Of a stretch of 64,000 bases of DNA, positions 63,993 through 64,000 are shown in pieces (position 1 is the first letter of the stretch; each line of letters opens with the position of its first letter). The stretch spans positions 994,606-1,058,605 of the forward strand of contig NZ_LMJW01000001.1 of the NCBI RefSeq assembly GCF_001429505.1, read 5' to 3'. Below the pieces are notes generated by a model, which worked only from the letters and a program-made list of their open reading frames with translations, was not told the origin of the DNA and did not search any database. The position numbers and the translations under genes are program-made. The DNA comes from Allobosea sp. Root483D1 (GTDB lineage: Bacteria > Pseudomonadota > Alphaproteobacteria > Rhizobiales > Beijerinckiaceae).

Positions 63993-64000
63993 CCGAAGCA

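Overview
The window is a high-GC chromosomal segment with tightly packed genes, many four-base (ATGA/GTGA) or one-base (TGATG) start/stop overlaps, and a gene content dominated by peptide-type ABC importers, GntR/FadR regulators and amide-cleaving enzymes. This, together with an amino acid:[carrier protein] ligase and rhizobial-style palindromic intergenic repeats, points to a soil or plant-associated alphaproteobacterium of the order Hyphomicrobiales, Bosea- or Bradyrhizobium-like. The assignment is an inference from style and content, not from a marker gene. No rRNA, tRNA, CRISPR, phage or insertion sequence was recognised.

Layout. (1) 76-6146: a Bug/TctC-type periplasmic binding protein under an IclR regulator, then a two-subunit iron-sulfur hydro-lyase (fumarase/tartrate dehydratase family) coupled to a quinone oxidoreductase. 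These are divergent from a histidine/phenylalanine ammonia-lyase homologue whose MIO-forming Ala-Ser-Gly is missing. (2) 6151-12062 (minus): a five-gene operon running carrier protein > acyl-CoA-dehydrogenase-like flavoprotein > amino acid:[carrier protein] ligase > DUF1839 protein > GH2 beta-mannosidase-like protein. It looks like a pathway that loads an amino acid on a small carrier protein and passes it on. (3) 12420-24030: an exopolysaccharide locus (acyltransferase-3, Wzy-like polymerase, GumC/Wzz-like copolymerase, GT2, Wzx-like flippase, a fused double alpha/beta hydrolase, GH5 glycanase, GT4).

(4) 24157-29989: GntR regulator, solute-binding protein, gamma-glutamyltransferase and IlvD/Edd-family dehydratase. 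(5) 29996-38299 (minus): a complete Opp/Dpp-type importer with two amidohydrolases in the operon, divergent from its likely GntR regulator. That regulator is followed by a flavin-reductase-domain protein and an M29 aminopeptidase. (6) 41283-56695: omega-amino acid aminotransferase, two further GntR regulators, a C45 Ntn acyltransferase, an alpha/beta hydrolase, three close paralogues of one solute-binding protein serving a single permease/ATPase set, and a second gamma-glutamyltransferase. (7) 56702-63992: Lrp-type regulator divergent from a complete branched-chain 2-oxoacid dehydrogenase operon (E1 alpha, E1 beta, E2, E3), followed by an amidase.

Taken together, regions 4-7 read as a scavenging island. 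Peptides or modified amino acids are imported, their gamma-glutamyl, acyl or amide bonds are cut by dedicated hydrolases, amino groups are moved by the aminotransferase, and branched-chain keto acids are oxidised by the Bkd complex. Regions 2 and 3 are biosynthetic. The points most worth following are the MIO-less ammonia-lyase homologue, the aminoacyl-carrier-protein operon with DUF1839, the 143-bp inverted repeat that supplies a stop codon, and several enzymes with altered catalytic residues.
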